Shown here: positions 1-8,095 of the stretch, piece after piece
How the letters are laid out: each line of letters starts with the position of its first letter
Position numbering within the stretch: the first letter of the stretch is position 1
Assembly (NCBI GenBank): GCA_023426245.1
Contig: JAFABB010000034.1
Span: forward strand, 1-64,000
Source of the DNA: Bacillota bacterium
GTDB lineage: Bacteria > Bacillota > UBA4882 > UBA8346
Reading direction: 5' to 3'
Length of the DNA stretch: 64,000 nt
The notes under the pieces: model-generated
What the model was told of the DNA's origin: nothing
Seen by the model: only the letters and a program-made list of their open reading frames with translations
Database searches by the model: none
Made by a program: the position numbers and the translations under genes

Positions 1-165
1 ACTTTATCCTCCCGCTTAGTACCCTGCATCTCTACGAAGCACCGGGATTAGCTACCCAGCTCCTTGGTGATTACTGGGACGGGACTTTCACCCGTTAGTG
101 TAGTCCAGCTTCGCTGGACGCGCAATATACGGCGCCCCGCCTTCCTCCTTGAAGGCGTAGATCTT
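1..165 (-). mobile_element. Possible group II intron fragment (domain I-like RNA), running off the left edge
   Basis: Read on the minus strand, this stretch has no ORF but contains a structured-RNA-like sequence: a short hairpin (CCAGCGAAGCTGG), then a GGGTGAAAGTCCC segment of the kind found in domain I of bacterial group II introns. If right, the intron body and its reverse transcriptase lie to the left of position 1. I could not find a convincing GUGYG 5' boundary, so this rests on a short motif and general appearance. Confidence 0.35.
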
Positions 166-249
166 TTGTGTGTAAAAATATGCCTAACAAGTTGCTTATT
201 TGACTTCTAAAATCTGTAGGAATAAAAGTGTGACCTATCCGCTTTTCTT

Positions 250-423
250 TCACTTTTTATTTTTGTCCACCATCAACAGCAAACATCCTGACAATTCGCT
301 AACTGTATAGTTGCAACCGGGTTTAAAACCGCACCGCTCCAGCCACTGGCCGGACAGGCGGAGCATGGGGACTTTTTTGCCGTTACTTAGGATGGAATAA
401 ACGGTGTGGTCGTGGGAATTCAT
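250..423 (-). CDS. SymE-like small protein (57 aa, AbrB-fold toxin family)
   Basis: A 57-codon ORF with a strong ribosome site (AAAGGAGG) 9 nt before ATG. The protein begins MNSHDHTVYSIL, and its central segment (residues 19-34, PMLRLSGQWLERCGFK) followed by a short beta-strand region resembles SymE, where 'P.LRLSG.WLE..GF' is the family signature. E. coli SymE is an SOS-induced toxin controlled by an antisense RNA; many Bacillota carry shorter relatives of unknown role. No cognate antitoxin gene is visible; an antisense RNA on the plus strand is possible but not demonstrated. It lies next to the intron-like fragment and a small Xre regulator, a typical accessory setting. Family call fairly good, toxicity only inferred. 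Confidence 0.6.
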   Translation of the reverse strand: MNSHDHTVYSILSNGKKVPMLRLSGQWLERCGFKPGCNYTVSELSGCLLLMVDKNKK

Positions 424-745
424 AATATAAAACCTCCTTTAAATGGGCATAGAAGAGTAAGCCTTCTACGCGCCTTGAGAGGAAAAGGCGTTTATGGTAA
501 AATGAAGTGATTGGAAAAAAATAGCACAGTATTATTTCTATTAGTGTTTCAATATATTGCATTAATCAATATGAAAATCATAATCCTTGGTTTTTGTAAA
601 CTATCAGTGGACTATAATTTCAAAAAAATCTCTTTTCTGAATATTTACAGTTTAATTATAATCCACGATCAGTAGACTGTCAATTGCAATTTTCTATTAT
701 TACCAATTTAGTTTAATCTCTTTAAAGCATTTAGGAGGAGATACT
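424..745. other. AT-rich intergenic region between symE-like gene and xre gene
   Basis: Holds the divergent control region of the two flanking genes. The 11-nt word ATCAGTGGACT (603-613) recurs with one change (ATCAGTAGACT) at 668-678, exactly 65 bp on. A pair like this in front of an HTH gene could be an operator pair for the Xre protein, but nothing else supports it. No ORF with a ribosome site was seen. Confidence 0.3.
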
Positions 746-964
746 TTGAAAACACCCACGACATTTGGCGAACGATTCAAGCAATTGCGGGAAGAACGAG
801 GCTTAACTCAACCGGAAATAGCTAAGGAGTTAGGCGTAATCAAACAAACCATATCTAACTATGAAAACAATGATCGTGAACCGGAGTTTTCTGATTTGGT
901 AAAGATCGCGGACTTCTTTCAAATATCCATTGATTATTTGTTAGGTAGAATTGATAAAAGATGA
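746..964 (+). CDS. Small Xre/Cro-CI family DNA-binding regulator (72 aa)
   Basis: The protein is essentially a single HTH_3 domain (residues about 8-65): FGERFKQLREERGLTQPEIA, then a turn and recognition helix with QTISNYENNDREP, ending DYLLGR, the standard Xre/SinR layout. It starts with TTG behind AGGAGGAG (732-740), with about 5 nt spacing. No sensing domain is present. Such single-domain regulators are common in mobile regions and phage-derived loci. Its target may be its own promoter or the neighbouring symE-like gene; neither can be proved from sequence. Confidence 0.85.
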   Translation: MKTPTTFGERFKQLREERGLTQPEIAKELGVIKQTISNYENNDREPEFSDLVKIADFFQISIDYLLGRIDKR

Positions 965-2032
965 TGTCGATAGTTTTTGATTTTACAAATTGCTTGGTGT
1001 TAATAGTACAAATATGATCATTCTTCTTTCAAAGTACAAATTTTTTCTTTTAACGATTGTGCGGTTTTTGCTTTTGGGACAGCCCCAGCAAGATGGAGGG
1101 TTGGCCCCACATCACCCCCAAACCCAATCCCCGCCGGCCTTCAATCCGTTGGGCTACCCTTGGCCAAGACGTTAAATTTAAAAAAACGCTGGAAGATTCA
1201 TCCCAAAAAGATGCCTTTCATCTTTATATGATTCGTGGCCCTCCTTCCCCTCCAACCTCACAAACCCTCTATCCGCCCGGCTTTGCTTCCGGCCAACCAT
1301 GGTCACGGAAGGGGCCACTCCCCCTTTTTGGGTGTGACCCATTGGCTGAAAATACCGTCATTGCAGCAACGGTGGCTTAGGAGGGGCAGGAGGGCATAAA
1401 AAAAAAATAAACCAGGATAAAAACGGCCATCCATTATTTGTTCATTTGCGTATGCATACTGAACGACTTAGTATGTATACCGAACCGTTGCGCATGCATA
1501 CCGAACGACTCAGTATGTGTACTGAACCATTGCGCATGCATACTGAACGACTCAGTATGTATACTGAACCGTTGCGCATGCATACCGAACGACTCAGTAT
1601 ATATACCGAACCGTTGCGCATCCGTACCGAACGACTCAGTATGTTTACCAACCGGCAAGTGCGGTTTTTATATTTCGGTCACCCTATGATACACGACCGC
1701 CTTCCAAAAACCATTTTGGCAGTTCTAACGGTTTCTCATTTCCTCCCGACAATCGTCGCCATCGATCAGGAAATCGCAGCTAAAATAATAATAACCCCCA
1801 AAAAGGTGATTATGTTTTCCGAAGCCTTTGCCGTTATGCTCCGTAGTCTGTCCAACAAGCCATCGGCCCTCAATTCCAGCCAATTCCCTTGAAGACCAGC
1901 TAGGGTAATAAGCCCAAAACCTACCCTAGCCCCGAAAGAGTATTCGCATGTTTCTCGGGTTCCGAGGGTTACGCTCCCAAGTTTAGACATGTTTCGTGAT
2001 ATAAATTCCTCGAAATAAACAAAAAGGAAATC
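965..2032. other. About 1 kb without a credible gene; repeat relics
   Basis: Open frames run through here on both strands but none has a ribosome site, and they exist mainly because the tandem array at 1448-1657 has a unit divisible by three. At 1073-1088 sits CTTTTGGGACAGCCCC, which matches the terminal arm of the palindromic elements at 2881 and 7939, so it is probably a single surviving end. 1089-1400 is richer in C and G than its surroundings and looks like decayed foreign sequence. 1658-2032 shows nothing recognisable. Confidence 0.5.
1448..1657. repeat. Five 42-bp tandem repeats, each two related 21-bp halves
   Basis: Units start at 1448, 1490, 1532, 1574 and 1616. Each 42-bp unit is GCGCATGCATACCGAACGAC followed by a diverged half, TCAGTATGTATACCGAACCG, plus a final TT, so the fundamental period is 21 bp. 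Differences between units are nearly all transitions (C/T or A/G). There are no spacers of variable sequence, which rules out CRISPR. All reading frames stay open, giving heptad-like peptides, but no start signal precedes them. Confidence 0.9.
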
Positions 2033-2764
2033 TCACAGACTAAGAAGAATATGGGCCAGACTGCGCGGGGCGGATTCAAACGGGCAGTGTCCTGTTTCAA
2101 GGGTGTACACCTCGCCGCAATAGGTTTCGGCAACCATTTTGTCTTGCAGCCTTACGTCGATCACCTGATCGAGTACACATCGCACATATGCTTTTGGGAT
2201 GTCATTAAACTTATCATTAAGAACCACGGGCTGATTCTGGGCTGCATTAGCCTCGGGGCCAAGACGCTTCGCTATCACCAGCGCTACATCTCTCGGAATA
2301 TCATTATAAACAAAGTCAGCACAGGAATCTGGCGCGACCTTTGATGTCTTTCCATCCGCAGACAGTATAAAATCATGGCCGGATGCCACAAGTTTTTCAC
2401 GAAATGTTGGCTGGATGCTTTTGGTGAGCCCGACGCAGCTTTGACCGTTTCGTGGTAAAAACGCTGAAATATAAACAAGTTTTTTGATTTTGTTCGGGAT
2501 ATAGCACGCCGCCTGGCTCGTTATCATACCGCCGAAACTGTGACCGACAAGAATAACCGACCCGTTAAGCGGCGCAACCAAAGCTTCAACAGTACGGGCA
2601 TATTTTTCAAGGTTCTGATCTTCTATAGGTAATCTGTCCTCTCCATGCCCTGGCATGTCCGGGACTATAACGGTATGCCCTTCGGCTTCCAGCAATGGTC
2701 GAAGTTTCTCCCAACACCAACCGCCGAGCCATGCTCCGTGAACAAGAATAAATGTATTACCCAT
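2033..2764 (-). CDS. Alpha/beta-hydrolase, salicylate-esterase-like (EstC family), 243 aa
   Basis: The protein opens MGNTFILVHGAWLGGWCWEK, the oxyanion-hole HGAW motif of the MES/salicylate-esterase branch of alpha/beta-hydrolases. The nucleophile elbow is GHSFGG (Ser near residue 82) and the catalytic His is in the C-terminal GHCPFESAP. An open frame extends 52 codons further upstream, but those codons run into a palindromic repeat, whereas ATG at 2764 has GGGG nearby and begins exactly where family homology starts. Full-length for the family (about 240 aa). It is probably a cytoplasmic esterase or lactonase; the natural substrate cannot be told. It sits alone between repeat elements, so it may be a recent arrival. 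Confidence 0.8.
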   Translation of the reverse strand: MGNTFILVHGAWLGGWCWEKLRPLLEAEGHTVIVPDMPGHGEDRLPIEDQNLEKYARTVEALVAPLNGSVILVGHSFGGMITSQAACYIPNKIKKLVYISAFLPRNGQSCVGLTKSIQPTFREKLVASGHDFILSADGKTSKVAPDSCADFVYNDIPRDVALVIAKRLGPEANAAQNQPVVLNDKFNDIPKAYVRCVLDQVIDVRLQDKMVAETYCGEVYTLETGHCPFESAPRSLAHILLSL

Positions 2765-2880
2765 TTTAATGTTCCCCTTTGTTGCGAATATAAATTCTCT
2801 CCGCTTGCCCACGTTATCCCAATACCCGCCGCCGACAAGTACAAGCCTTCCCAACTTGGTCCGAAGTTGAGTGGGCTCCG

Positions 2881-3018
2881 GGGCTGTCCCAAAAGGAAAT
2901 TTGACGATAAAGAAATACAATATATTGAAACCGACCTATTCGAGATGAAGTCGCACGCTTGCGTGCGCGCGATATATATTGTATTTCTTATTGATTTCGA
3001 ATTGCTTTTTAGACAGCC
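2881..3018. repeat. MITE-like palindromic element, copy 1 (138 bp)
   Basis: Ends in GGGCTGTC at the left and GACAGCC at the right. The arms of about 48 bp are imperfect inverted repeats; both carry the core AAGAAATACAATATAT. One arm is the CCCAAAAG type and the other the CTAAAAAGCAA type, exactly as in copy 2 (7939-8055), which lies in the opposite orientation. No coding capacity. Confidence 0.8.
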
Positions 3019-3105
3019 TCGTGAAAAGCGCGGAAAGCATCTAAATCATCAACTATCCCATTGAAAGTTTTTGATTCTGTTGATTTTCATTCATCCAACT
3101 GTTCG

Positions 3106-3367
3106 GATCATTTCAACAATCGTTTTTTTCCATCAACCGGTGATCGAAATCATTTCAACAATCACTTTTTCCCTTCACCCAATCGCCCGGTTCATTTTTT
3201 CAATTCATTTTTCCGATCATCCAATGGTTTTTGGCCGTCATCCAATCGTCCGGATCATTTCAGCAATCGTTTTTTCCAATCATCGAATCAGATTTTTTCG
3301 TCAACCCGTTGTTTTTTTATTTCAACCCATCTCTTTTGGTTATCATCCAATTGTTAAAATCATTTCC
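3106..3367. repeat. Degenerate tandem array with 21-bp base period
   Basis: The anchor word (G/A)ATCATTTCA-like recurs at 3106, 3148, 3190, 3253 and 3358. The intervals are 42, 42, 63 and 105 bp, all exact multiples of 21. Sequence between anchors is T-rich with repeated TCATCCAAT and TTTTTTCC words. The array is much more decayed than the one at 1448-1657 but shares its period. The open frame running through it (3061-3357) has no ribosome site. Confidence 0.75.
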
Positions 3368-3439
3368 ACGGTTTCCGGCTTTTTATGAAAAAAATTTTCT
3401 TCCCAAACCAAGCTGATTTGTCTTTATAACCATAAAGCA

Positions 3440-3470
3440 AAAAAAGCCCTCCAACCGGAAGGGCTTTTCT
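3440..3470. terminator. Bidirectional intrinsic terminator
   Basis: Stem AAAAGCCCT (3442-3450) pairs with AGGGCTTTT (3460-3468) across a 9-nt loop, with an A-run on the left and Ts on the right. It lies about 200 bp beyond the sigH stop codon and probably ends the minus-strand sigH transcript. Confidence 0.75.
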
Positions 3471-3548
3471 CATCGGATGAATCTACTCATCGAAACCGTC
3501 TGACTTTGCCACCCTCTTATGGGGCGGAGAGTATCAATCAACAACCGC

Positions 3549-3663
3549 GCTCTAGTAGAGCATATCGTAAATAAATGGTAATCAGCAATGGGGAAGATAC
3601 GCTCTACTTAAGTAAAACGTTCACAATCATTGCGTAATTATTTAGAGAACGTTTTACTAGTAT
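3549..3663. repeat. Dispersed repeat with a perfect 12-bp inverted repeat
   Basis: AGTAAAACGTTC (3611-3622) and GAACGTTTTACT (3648-3659) are perfect inverted repeats. The left part (about 3555-3584, containing CGTAAATAAATGGTAATCAG) recurs in reverse complement at about 8063-8100 as CTGATTACCGTTTATTTACG. An AGTAAAACGTT word also occurs at 7888. Two copies of the same element are therefore visible; the second is interrupted by a MITE-like palindrome. Confidence 0.6.
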
Positions 3664-3676
3664 GCTCCAGCATATT

Positions 3677-4285
3677 TCAGCTATTAATCTCTTCCCTTTT
3701 TTCCAGGTAACGTTCTAATTTGCGTTTAACTCTTTGCAATGCATTATCAATCGATTTGACATGCCTGCGCAAATCTTTGGCGATTTCCTGATAGGAATGA
3801 CCATCCAGGTAAGACATTAAAACTTTCCACTCCAAATCGCTTAAGAATTCACCCATTTTATGTTCAATATCGACAAATTCTTCACGGCTGATGACCAATT
3901 CTTCAGGATCCGTTACTTTGTTCCCGGAAAGCACATCAAGCAATGTCCGATCCGATTCTTCATCATAAATCGGCTTATTCAGCGATACATAGGAATTTAA
4001 AGGAATATGTTTCTGACGGGTGGCAGTTTTAATCGCAGTAATAATCTGACGAGTAATGCATAACTCGGCAAATGCACGGAAAGAAGCCAATTTATCGTTG
4101 CGAAAGTCACGAATTGCCTTATAAAGTCCGATCATACCTTCTTGAATAATATCTTCCCGATCGGCGCCGATCAAAAAATAAGACCGGGCTTTGGCTCGTA
4201 CAAAATTTTTATACTTATTAATCAGGTATTCTTGGGCGGCGTCGTCGCCTTCGCGAGCAGCTTCAACGATTGTTTCATCTAACAT
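3677..4285 (-). CDS. sigH: RNA polymerase sigma-H factor (stationary phase/sporulation)
   Basis: Near-identical in its core to Bacillus SigH: region 2 with FVRAKARSYFLIGADREDI and QEGMIGLYKAIRDF, then TRQIITAIKTATRQKHIPLN, and region 4 with SYQEIAKDLRRHVKSIDNAL. SigH drives genes for the onset of sporulation and transition phase, so this supports a spore-forming lineage. A longer open frame reaches 4444, but family proteins begin about 20-25 residues before the NKYKNFVRAKA segment, so ATG at 4285 (about 202 aa) fits; an adjacent GTG at 4288 is an alternative and neither has a strong ribosome site. It lies downstream of rlmB as in many Bacillota, though about 670 bp separate them here. Confidence 0.95.
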   Translation of the reverse strand: MLDETIVEAAREGDDAAQEYLINKYKNFVRAKARSYFLIGADREDIIQEGMIGLYKAIRDFRNDKLASFRAFAELCITRQIITAIKTATRQKHIPLNSYVSLNKPIYDEESDRTLLDVLSGNKVTDPEELVISREEFVDIEHKMGEFLSDLEWKVLMSYLDGHSYQEIAKDLRRHVKSIDNALQRVKRKLERYLEKREEINS

Positions 4286-4955
4286 CACATCATATATCTC
4301 AACAACATCTCTTTGTGGTTTTGCCCCCACGTTACAATCGCCTCCGGCTGTTATTTTAACACGAATCCAACAAGCGGTTTTCGGATTTCCCAAAGCGAAA
4401 CTTGGCGGATTCAGCAACCAACTATTGTTGATTAAACCAACCATGTTGGTAAAACACCAATCCAGTGAATTGTAACGTAGCGGAAGAGATTTTGTTCCTT
4501 ACGTGCCGGATTGAGGTTTTAGGAAACCGGTTCAAAATTTAACAAAAAAGCATGTCCAAAATAGCATAAGAATATTATACAATAGCAGATATTTGAACGT
4601 CAAGGGAATGGAAAATTACTAAAGTTTCTTTTGATAGGTATTTCATTACGAGGGGATTTTCGTAATGATTGCTTCATTTGAAATGTGATTCACGGTGACC
4701 ACTTTTTTTGCATTGTATCATTCTCATCCCAAAATTACAATATGTAAATTACCGTTTTAATACCGCATCATTTCATAATCAACTAAAGTTTGGCATTCCA
4801 TGGCTGTTATTTCAACTTGAATCCGGCAAGTAACTTCAAAAACTCAGTCACATTTAAACTTGCCGGATCGAGGTTCAAAATATCGAATTCAAACATCATT
4901 TGCTGATTTTAAAACGCCAGCGGCGCGTGCCGCTAGCTGCTGTGGATACTTTCAT
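4286..4955. other. Gap between rlmB and sigH; inverted repeat, no gene seen
   Basis: ATCCGGCAAGT (4821-4831) and ACTTGCCGGAT (4858-4868) form an 11-bp inverted repeat. A related word, TGCCGGATTGAGGTTTT, occurs near 4503. The yacP gene often found between rlmB and sigH in Bacillota is absent. The sigH promoter is expected near 4450-4700, but I did not find a clear match. Confidence 0.4.
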
Positions 4956-5720
4956 TCACTTCTCACTACTTGAGGGTTCGCCGCCAAGTCCGCGCTGACG
5001 CCTTACTTCATATAAAGAAATCGCCGTTGCGGCTGCAACATTCAATGAATTGATCTGGCCCCACATGGGTATCCGCACCACTTGATCGCAATGTTCCCGG
5101 ACCAAACGGGAGATCCCCTTGCCCTCGCCGCCCAGAACCAGACCCATTGCCCCTTTGAGGTCGGAGGATTGAATCTCTTTCTCCCCGTCCATCTCCACCC
5201 CGGTGAACCATAAACCGTCCTTTTTCAGATCTTCCATGGTTTTGGTGAGATTGGTGACCCGAACCACCGGAATATGTTCGATCGCACCGGCAGAAGCTCT
5301 TCCTACCACTGCGGTCAGTCCGGCAGCCCGCCGTTCCGGTATCACGATGCCATGGACCCCTGATGCTTCGGAGGTCCGGATGATCGAACCTAAATTTTGG
5401 GGATCTTCCACTCCATCCAGAAGTAGAAAAAACGGCGGTTCCGATTTCTCGGCAGCCCGGGCCCAGATATCCTGCAGCGAAGCGTATTTCCAATCGGCCG
5501 CCATCGCGATGACTCCCTGATGGTTTCGGGTCACCGCCATTTTGTCCAACACCTGGTTATCCACTTGATTGACAGGAATTCCTTTTTGGGAAGCCTTTCC
5601 TAGAATTTCCCTCAAGGGACCGGTTTGGGATTCGGTTTTTAAAATATAAATTTTGACCAGTTCATGGTCAGCCCGTAATGCTTCCAGGACTGGATTTCTT
5701 CCTTCGATTTGTTCCGCCAT
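4956..5720 (-). CDS. rlmB: 23S rRNA (guanosine-2'-O-)-methyltransferase, TrmH/SpoU family
   Basis: 254 aa. The N-terminal substrate-binding domain begins EQIEGRNPVLEALRA, typical of RlmB. The SpoU methyltransferase knot follows: motif 1 LLLDGVEDPQNLGSIIRTSEA, motif 2 LVLGGEGKGISRLVREHCD, motif 3 RIPMWGQINSLNVAAATAI, which form the SAM pocket. RlmB methylates G2251 in the peptidyl-transferase P-loop of 23S rRNA. ATG follows GGAG within 7 nt. In many Bacillota the order is cysS-mrnC-rlmB-yacP-sigH; here mrnC is 8 kb away, separated by a metal uptake cluster. Confidence 0.93.
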   Translation of the reverse strand: MAEQIEGRNPVLEALRADHELVKIYILKTESQTGPLREILGKASQKGIPVNQVDNQVLDKMAVTRNHQGVIAMAADWKYASLQDIWARAAEKSEPPFFLLLDGVEDPQNLGSIIRTSEASGVHGIVIPERRAAGLTAVVGRASAGAIEHIPVVRVTNLTKTMEDLKKDGLWFTGVEMDGEKEIQSSDLKGAMGLVLGGEGKGISRLVREHCDQVVRIPMWGQINSLNVAAATAISLYEVRRQRGLGGEPSSSEK

Positions 5721-5806
5721 TGTTTACTCCATTTTTGATAATATTGAAATAATGGTATTCATCGTTCTATTTTACCAGATTATCTCCGAACTAACCATAA
5801 TAATCT

Positions 5807-6862
5807 TCATTGAATAGTTTCCGCCCTAAACCGTTCCGGATAGAACTTGCGGGCCAGATATTCCACGGTGTCGACGGCCCGAATCCCTCCGTTATTGACC
5901 GTGAAGAAAGGTAAATTCACCATAGCGCCCCGGCGGATCGCCCGCATGCTCCGAAGCTCTTGAATCCCTTTCAACTGGGCTACCGCCTCCTTGTCGCTCA
6001 AATCCCGCAGCGTTTGTTTCAACGGTACATAGATGATAAAATCCGGGTCGAGGGCGAGGATCTGCTCCGCACCTGCAAAAGAAATCTGGCCATGCCCCAG
6101 GTTTTCGGCACCGGCCAGCTTAACCAGGTTGCTAATTAAATAATTGCGGCCATAGACGGAAAACCGGCCATTACCATGATACTGCAAGACAATTACGGTT
6201 TTTTTACGGGGTACATCCTTGACCCTCTTGGAGATACGTGCAACCCGATCCCCCAGGTCAAGAATATAACTGCTCGTTTGCTCACTGATCCCGAAAATCC
6301 GACCCAGATCCGCGATACAACTATAAATGGTATTTTCCAGGGTGGGTTTTTCCCTCTGCAAGGAGCTGGGCATGATGTAGGTGGCGATTCCCCGTTGCTG
6401 CCACCCTCTTACATCTCCCAGTTCATTCTCATTAAAATGATGGGCCCAGCCGATGATCAGATCGGGCCCCATCGCCAACATTTCCTCCCGGGTCGGGAGG
6501 AACTTGGCTTTCATAATATTCAGACTGGCATACTTATTGGCCAGCCGCTCCAAAGGAGCATCATAAGTTGCAACACTGGAGACAATCCGGCCTTCCAATC
6601 CTAACTCCAACAAAATTTCAGTAGCGCCGGGATGGGTTATCACCACCCGGGACGGTGCTTTATGATAAATATAAGCGGCCGGTTTACCAGAGGCATCATA
6701 ATTGATAACCTTCAGTGGAAAGGCCGCCGGGCTGGAATGACTCTTTCCCTGCACTCCATGAGAATCCGTTTCCGCCCTCAACGGACGATACCCTGGTACA
6801 AAAATAGTTACTATCATGATGGCGCCTACGAGGGCAGCCCATTGCCATTGCTGATTTTTCAT
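5807..6862 (-). CDS. Periplasmic substrate-binding protein for iron-chelate/cobalamin ABC transport
   Basis: 351 aa. N-terminal hydrophobic segment (about residues 9-25) ends in PLRAET, consistent with signal-peptidase I cleavage after LRA. There is no lipobox cysteine, unlike most monoderm Bacillota binding proteins, which fits a true periplasm. The mature part has the BtuF/FepB (TroA-like) fold: PSRVVITHPGATEILLELGL, then DLIIGWAHHFNE, a long helical linker, and a second lobe with GHGQISFAGAEQILALDPDF. ATG at 6862 follows GGAG by 7 nt. It is the last gene of the TonB-ABC cluster. The ligand (siderophore, haem or corrinoid) is not readable from sequence. Confidence 0.85.
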   Translation of the reverse strand: MKNQQWQWAALVGAIMIVTIFVPGYRPLRAETDSHGVQGKSHSSPAAFPLKVINYDASGKPAAYIYHKAPSRVVITHPGATEILLELGLEGRIVSSVATYDAPLERLANKYASLNIMKAKFLPTREEMLAMGPDLIIGWAHHFNENELGDVRGWQQRGIATYIMPSSLQREKPTLENTIYSCIADLGRIFGISEQTSSYILDLGDRVARISKRVKDVPRKKTVIVLQYHGNGRFSVYGRNYLISNLVKLAGAENLGHGQISFAGAEQILALDPDFIIYVPLKQTLRDLSDKEAVAQLKGIQELRSMRAIRRGAMVNLPFFTVNNGGIRAVDTVEYLARKFYPERFRAETIQ

Positions 6863-6947
6863 TGCCAAGCTCCTTTTTTATCGCTCATTTCGGTACTCAG
6901 AAAATACTCTCAACAAAGTGTAACTGAAAGCTCAAAGATCTATTTAT

Positions 6948-7035
6948 TTCACCACAGGGAACCCAGAGAGCACCGAGTAAAGTACTATAAAAATGTTTAT
7001 TATTCTCAGTGTTCTTAATGTCCTCTGTGGTAAAA
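6948..7035. repeat. ACCACAG-type dispersed inverted repeat
   Basis: The left arm TTCACCACAGGGAACCCAGA (6948 onward) and right arm ending TCCTCTGTGGTAAAA (about 7021-7035) are inverted repeats bracketing a spacer of about 26 bp. This 'accacagag' word is a recurring intergenic repeat in many unrelated bacteria. It sits between the binding-protein gene and the ATPase gene of one transport cluster. Confidence 0.6.
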
Positions 7036-7105
7036 TCGTCCCATGGCTTATTTTCATCCTTTCGATTACCCGTGGCTAGCCTACTAGCCGGAGGTGGGGG
7101 ACTAC

Positions 7106-7873
7106 TTAGCAACCGGAGTAATAAGATATCGCCAAACAACCGGTACGCGGGTTTTCACTAACCTCACAGTCAATCTCATAGACAGACTGTACCAATTCAG
7201 AAGTGATAATTTCCCGGGGTTTGCCAAACCGGACAGCCTTCCCGTTTTTCATGATATAAAGTTGATTACAATACATCGCCGCCAGGCTAAGATCGTGTAA
7301 TACAGCGAGCACCCCGATTCCCAGGGATTTAACAATCGACAGAATTTGCAATTGATATTTAATATCCAGATGATTGGTAGGCTCATCCAGGATCAAGATT
7401 TTCGGTTGCTGGGCCAGGGCCCGCGCCAATATCACCCGCTGTTTTTCTCCTCCGGAAAGGGTGGAAAAAAAATGGTGAAGTTCATGTTCCATACCGACTT
7501 TGGCCAGAGCCTCCAGAACAATCTGATGATCTTCCCGTTGTACCGCTTCCAATAACTTCTTATGGGGAGTCCGCCCCATCAACACCATTTCCCAGACGGT
7601 GAAATCAAATTCGACGGCATTAAATTGTCCAACCACCGCCACTTGTTTGGCGAAATCAACCGGTTTCATATCATTGAGATTGACGTCATCCAGAAAGATA
7701 GCCCCCCCGGAGGGTTTGAACATCCGGTATACCGCCCGCAACAAAGTCGACTTGCCACTGCCATTGGGCCCGATAATCCCTACAAAATCTCCTTGGCCAA
7801 CCTTAAGCGAAATGTCATCCACTATCTTTTTTTGATCAATCGCCACGCTCACATGTTGTAGCTTCAGTTCCAA
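7106..7873 (-). CDS. ABC transporter ATPase, FecE/BtuD type
   Basis: 255 aa. Walker A GPNGSGKST (residues about 36-44), Q-loop near VVGQFNAVEFDFTVWEMVLMG, signature LSGGEKQRVILARALAQQP and Walker B ILILDEPTNHLD with the switch His in AVLHDLSLA. Length and the 'NHLD' variant are those of the iron-siderophore/B12 importer family. It energises the permease encoded immediately upstream (8096-9202), from which it is separated by 222 bp containing a MITE-like insertion. Confidence 0.92.
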   Translation of the reverse strand: MELKLQHVSVAIDQKKIVDDISLKVGQGDFVGIIGPNGSGKSTLLRAVYRMFKPSGGAIFLDDVNLNDMKPVDFAKQVAVVGQFNAVEFDFTVWEMVLMGRTPHKKLLEAVQREDHQIVLEALAKVGMEHELHHFFSTLSGGEKQRVILARALAQQPKILILDEPTNHLDIKYQLQILSIVKSLGIGVLAVLHDLSLAAMYCNQLYIMKNGKAVRFGKPREIITSELVQSVYEIDCEVSENPRTGCLAISYYSGC

Positions 7874-7938
7874 TTTGGCTCCTCCCAGTAAAACGTTATC
7901 TAATTAACTCGCGTGCGCGCGCACTCAATCGTTGTGAG

Positions 7939-8055
7939 GGGCTGTCTAAAAAAGCAACTTGGAATCAACAAGAAATATAATATATCGCTTCATTGAACTT
8001 GTTAATTTCAATATATTGTATTTCTTTATCCTTAGATTTACTTTTGGGACAGCCC
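7939..8055. repeat. MITE-like palindromic element, copy 2 (117 bp)
   Basis: Begins GGGCTGTCTAAAAAAGCAAC and ends with CTTTTGGGACAGCCC. The arms contain AAGAAATATAATATAT and its inverted partner ATATTGTATTTCTTTATCC. It is the reverse-orientation equivalent of copy 1. It lies in the short spacer between permease and ATPase genes and is flanked by two halves of the dispersed repeat also seen at 3549-3663. Confidence 0.8.
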
Positions 8056-8095
8056 ATCTACCCTATTTCTGATTACCGTTTATTTACGATACGCT

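Noticed and set aside
1448..1657. CRISPR array
   Set aside because: Units are contiguous and nearly identical with no unique spacers, and no cas genes are present.
1446..1892. Plus-strand gene for a heptad-repeat protein
   Set aside because: No ribosome site; open frames exist on both strands because 21 and 42 are multiples of three; the sequence after the array has no resemblance to a protein.
2033..2920. Longer alpha/beta-hydrolase starting at 2920
   Set aside because: The extra 52 codons run into MITE copy 1 and have no ribosome site; family homology starts at 2764.
3061..3357. Phe/Asn/Ser-rich small protein
   Set aside because: It is the translation of a decayed repeat array, with no ribosome site and no conserved features.
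4956..5720. TrmH tRNA methyltransferase
   Set aside because: The N-terminal EGRNPVLEAL domain and the position near sigH fit RlmB.
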